Shown: positions 5,939-8,417 of the stretch, one piece after another | Layout: each line of letters starts with the position of its first letter | Numbering within the stretch: position 1 is the first letter of the stretch | Notes under the pieces: model-generated | What the model saw: the letters and a program-made list of their open reading frames with translations, nothing else | What the model was told of the DNA's origin: nothing | Databases searched by the model: none | Assembly (NCBI GenBank): GCA_016869915.1 | Contig: VGDA01000137.1 | Coordinates: 1-8,417 of the forward strand | Reading direction: 5' to 3' | Source: Alphaproteobacteria bacterium | GTDB lineage: Bacteria > Pseudomonadota > Alphaproteobacteria > CACIAM-22H2 | Length of the DNA stretch: 8,417 nt | Translations under genes and position numbers: made by a program

Positions 5939-8149
5939 ATGGCCGCGAAGCCGGATGACGTCGCCGAGATACAGCCCGTCGCGCTGACCGACGCCCTCGG
6001 CGAGCGCTACCTGTCCTACGCGCTGTCCACGATCATGGCGCGCTCGCTGCCCGACGTGCGCGACGGGCTGAAGCCCGTGCACAGGCGCCTGCTCTTCGCC
6101 ATGCGCCAGCTGCGCCTCGACCCCGACCAGGGGTTCAAGAAATGCGCGCGCATCGTCGGCGACGTGATGGGCAAGTACCACCCGCATGGCGACCAGGCGA
6201 TCTACGACGCGATGGTCCGCCTCGCGCAGTCCTTCGCGCAGCGCTACCCGCTGGTCGACGGGCAGGGGAACTTCGGCAACGTTGACGGCGATAACGCGGC
6301 GGCCATGCGCTACACCGAGGCGCGCCTGACCGACGTCGCCCAGGCCCTGCTGCAGGGCATCGACGAGGACGCCGTCGACTTCCGCTCGACCTATGACGGC
6401 GAGGGCGAGGAGCCGCTCGTGCTTCCCGCCGCCTTCCCGAACCTGCTTGCGAACGGCGCGGCGGGCATCGCGGTCGGCATGGCGACCTCGGTGCCGCCGC
6501 ACAATGCCGGCGAGGTCTGCGCCGCGCTGCTGCACCTCATCCGCTTCCCCAAGGCGACGATCGGCAAGCTGGTGGACTTCATTCCAGGCCCGGACTTCCC
6601 GACCGGGGGCGAGCTGGTGGAGAGCCGCGCCGCGATCGAGGAGGCCTACGCCACGGGCCGCGGCGCGTTCCGCGTCCGCGCGCGCTGGAGCGTCGAGCGG
6701 CTCGGGCTCGGCCAGTTCCAGGTCGTCGTCACGGAGATCCCCTACCAGGTCCAGAAGTCCAAGCTGATCGAGCGCATCGCCGAGCTGCTGCAGGAGAAGA
6801 AGCTCGCGCTGCTCGGCGACGTGCGCGACGAGTCCGCGGAGGACGTGCGCGTCGTCCTCGAGCCCAAGAGCCGGAACGTCGACCCCACGCTCCTCATGGA
6901 ATCGCTTTTCCGCCAGACGGACCTCGAGATCCGCTTCTCGCTCAACATGAACGTGCTCGACGGCGGCACGCTGCCGCGCGTCATGAACCTGCGCGAGGTG
7001 CTGCAGGCCTTCCTCGACCATCGCCACGAGGTGCTGGTCCGGCGCTCGCGATTCAGGCTCGCCAACATCGAGAAGCGGCTCGAGGTGCTCGAGGGCTTCC
7101 TCGTCGCCTACCTGAACCTCGACGAGGTCATCCGCATCATCCGCAGCGAGGACGAGCCGAAGCCCGCGCTGGTGAATCGCTTCGGGCTGACCGACACCCA
7201 GGCCGAGGCGATCCTCAACATGCGGCTGCGCAGCCTGCGCAAGCTCGAGGAGATGGAGATCCGCGGCGAGCACGCGAAGCTCACGGCGGAGCGCAAGGAC
7301 CTGAACCGGCTCCTCAAGGACGAGAAGCTGCGCTGGGAGCGCATCGCCGCCGAGATCGGCGAGATGCGCGCGAGGTTCGGCGAGAAGACCGCGCTCGGCA
7401 GGCGGCGCACGCTGGTCGGCGACGCGCCGGCGGCGATGGAGGTGCCGGCCGAGGCGCTGATCGAGCGCGAGAACCTCACCGTGGTCTGCTCGGACAAGGG
7501 CTGGATCCGCGCCTTCAAGGGCCATCTCGAGGACCTGTCCGAGCTGAGGTTCAAGACCGACGATTCGCTCGGCTACGCTCTGCGCTGCGAGAGCACGGAC
7601 CGCATCCTGGTCTTCGCCTCGAATGGGCGCTTCTACGCGCTGGCCGGGGACAGGCTTCCGGGTGCGCGCGGCGATGGCGAGCCGCTGAAGATGATGCTCG
7701 ACATGGGCGACGCCGAGATCGTCCAGATGATGGTCTTCAAGGGCGGCCGGAAGCTGCTCGTGGCCTCGAGCGACGGGCGCGGCTTCCTCGTCCCGGAGGA
7801 CGAGGTGCTCGCCCAGACCAGGTCGGGCAAGCAGGTGCTGAACCTGGGCGAGGGGGCGCAGGCGAGGGTCTGCGCGCTGGCCGAGGGCGACACGGTTGCC
7901 GTGATCGGCGAGAACCGGAAGCTGCTCTTCTTCCCGCTCGGCCAGCTGCCGGAGATGGCCCGCGGACGGGGCGTGACCCTGCAGAAATACAAGGACGGAC
8001 AGCTCGCCGACGCGCGGGTCTGGCGCTGGGCCGATGGCGGCTGGTGGCGTGGCGCCCAGGACACGAACCTGCGCCCCTGGAAGGGCGAGCGGGGCCAGGC
8101 CGGCCGCCTGCCCCCGCCGGGGTTCCCCCGGGCCCGGCGGTTCTCGTGA
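5939..8149 (+). CDS. parC: DNA topoisomerase IV subunit A (ParC)
   Basis: ParC is the DNA-cleaving subunit of topoisomerase IV, which with ParE decatenates daughter chromosomes by an ATP-driven double-strand passage (family knowledge). The 736-aa length and absence of a GyrA box (QRRGGKG) favour ParC over GyrA. The N-terminal winged-helix/tower region holds RSLPDVRDGLKPVHRRLL (35-52), GKYHPHGD (78-85), GQGNFGNVDGD (108-118) and the catalytic Arg124-Tyr125 in AAAMRYTEARL. A helical coiled-coil segment spans roughly 365-480, with LNMRLRSLRKLEEMEI, followed by a C-terminal beta-pinwheel domain. The end, GQAGRLPPPGFPR, resembles alphaproteobacterial ParC. Residue 86, where E. coli has quinolone-contact Ser80, is Gln, and residue 90 is Asp. 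The ATG at 5939 lacks a strong ribosome binding site. The gene is intact. Confidence 0.94.
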   Translation: MAAKPDDVAEIQPVALTDALGERYLSYALSTIMARSLPDVRDGLKPVHRRLLFAMRQLRLDPDQGFKKCARIVGDVMGKYHPHGDQAIYDAMVRLAQSFAQRYPLVDGQGNFGNVDGDNAAAMRYTEARLTDVAQALLQGIDEDAVDFRSTYDGEGEEPLVLPAAFPNLLANGAAGIAVGMATSVPPHNAGEVCAALLHLIRFPKATIGKLVDFIPGPDFPTGGELVESRAAIEEAYATGRGAFRVRARWSVERLGLGQFQVVVTEIPYQVQKSKLIERIAELLQEKKLALLGDVRDESAEDVRVVLEPKSRNVDPTLLMESLFRQTDLEIRFSLNMNVLDGGTLPRVMNLREVLQAFLDHRHEVLVRRSRFRLANIEKRLEVLEGFLVAYLNLDEVIRIIRSEDEPKPALVNRFGLTDTQAEAILNMRLRSLRKLEEMEIRGEHAKLTAERKDLNRLLKDEKLRWERIAAEIGEMRARFGEKTALGRRRTLVGDAPAAMEVPAEALIERENLTVVCSDKGWIRAFKGHLEDLSELRFKTDDSLGYALRCESTDRILVFASNGRFYALAGDRLPGARGDGEPLKMMLDMGDAEIVQMMVFKGGRKLLVASSDGRGFLVPEDEVLAQTRSGKQVLNLGEGAQARVCALAEGDTVAVIGENRKLLFFPLGQLPEMARGRGVTLQKYKDGQLADARVWRWADGGWWRGAQDTNLRPWKGERGQAGRLPPPGFPRARRFS

Positions 8150-8150
8150 T

Positions 8151-8180
8151 TTGCGGGGAGCGCGGCTGAAGCACTATAAG
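8151..8180 (+). promoter_or_regulatory. Candidate promoter of the TRAP permease operon
   Basis: TTGCGG (8151-8156) and TATAAG (8175-8180) are spaced by 18 nt. The -10 box matches the consensus at five of six bases and is the best in the window; the -35 box keeps only TTG and is weak. It begins two bases after the parC stop and would give a leader of about 65 nt. The rest of the 101-nt gap (8150-8250) holds a small CCCG/CGGG hairpin, the C9 tract and the ribosome binding site. No convincing parC terminator was found there. Confidence 0.45.
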
Positions 8181-8230
8181 CGCCGGCTTTCCACAGTTCT
8201 GGGCCGCGACCCGGTCCGGGCTGCCATCTT

Positions 8231-8239
8231 CCCCCCCCC
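8231..8239 (+). repeat. C9 homopolymer tract in the TRAP leader
   Basis: Nine consecutive C bases lie directly before the GGAGG ribosome binding site. Tracts of this length can change in copy number by polymerase slippage, and here a change would alter leader length and structure without shifting the reading frame. Sequencing error in the tract is also possible. Confidence 0.7.
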
Positions 8240-8244
8240 GGAGG
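8240..8244 (+). promoter_or_regulatory. Ribosome binding site of the TRAP permease gene
   Basis: GGAGG with a 6-nt spacer to GTG at 8251. It supports the GTG as the true start of the partial gene. Confidence 0.75.
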
Positions 8245-8250
8245 CGTCGC

Positions 8251-8417
8251 GTGGATTTCCTTGCCCTCGTCGTCCGCGTCGTGGACGCGGTGAACGAAAC
8301 GATCGGCCGCGTCGTGATGTGGCTTTCGCTTGGCGTCGTGCTGGTCTGCTTCGCCACGGTGTACATGCGCTACGCGCTGGGGACCGGCAGGCCATGGATC
8401 CAGGAACTCTATGTCTG
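8251..8417 (+). CDS. TRAP transporter small permease subunit (DctQ family), partial
   Basis: Only the first 55 codons are present; the gene continues past the window. The start is GTG with GGAGG six bases upstream. The protein begins MDFLALVVRVVDAVNETIGR, followed by a first membrane helix at about residues 21-43 (MWLSLGVVLVCFATVYMRYA) and then WIQEL (49-53), an arrangement typical of DctQ-like subunits of tripartite ATP-independent periplasmic transporters. In this family the small permease works with a large DctM permease and a periplasmic binding protein to import organic acids or related compounds using ion gradients. Those partners would be expected just downstream but cannot be seen, and the substrate cannot be told from this fragment. 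It is separated from parC by 101 nt with its own candidate promoter, so it probably starts a new operon. Confidence 0.82.
   Translation, partial: MDFLALVVRVVDAVNETIGRVVMWLSLGVVLVCFATVYMRYALGTGRPWIQELYV

Noticed and set aside
5117..7525. 802-codon minus-strand open frame opposite recO and parC
   Set aside because: It is antisense to two well-recognised genes and has low-complexity His/Arg/Glu/Leu-rich sequence; a GC shadow.
8150..8250. Intrinsic terminator for parC
   Set aside because: The only hairpin seen (CCCG/CGGG near 8209-8219) has a 4-bp stem and is followed by C-rich, not T-rich, sequence.

Overview
The window is very GC-rich (roughly 70% by eye) and carries the gene order lepB - rnc - era - [insert] - recO - parC on the plus strand. 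This order, a single-anchor LepB with the PSGSM box, and a ParC with the GQAGRLPP...FPR-type tail point to an alphaproteobacterium, perhaps from Rhodospirillales or a related group. The taxonomic call is inferred from family resemblance and was not tested.

Layout. Positions 1-88 hold a short leader with a consensus-like -35 box and a GC hairpin. Next come lepB (signal peptidase I), rnc (RNase III) and era (Era GTPase), with overlaps at both junctions (8 nt, then a 4-nt ATGA), so they look translationally coupled. After era, with a 13-nt convergent gap, two minus-strand genes occupy 2451-5083. In their own transcription order these are an M81/MlrC-type metallopeptidase and a diaminopropionate-ammonia-lyase-like PLP enzyme, joined by a 4-nt ATGA overlap. 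A 90-nt divergent region follows, then recO and parC on the plus strand again. A 101-nt gap with a candidate promoter, a run of nine C and a clear ribosome binding site leads into the first 55 codons of a TRAP transporter small (DctQ-type) permease, which runs off the end of the window.

How the genes fit together. lepB, rnc, era, recO and parC are housekeeping genes for protein export, RNA processing, 30S ribosome maturation, recombinational repair and chromosome decatenation; their grouping is conserved in many alphaproteobacteria. The minus-strand pair is the accessory part. It looks like a two-gene catabolic operon for a peptide or amino acid whose identity the sequence does not reveal, inserted between era and recO. 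The TRAP permease may begin a separate organic-acid uptake operon.

The main points for a second look are the reverse-oriented catabolic pair splitting a conserved operon, an Asp-to-Ser change in the ammonia-lyase at a predicted catalytic base, several departures from the usual GTPase boxes in Era, Gln at the quinolone-contact position of ParC, and the C9 tract in the TRAP leader. I found no tRNA, rRNA, CRISPR array, insertion sequence or defence system.
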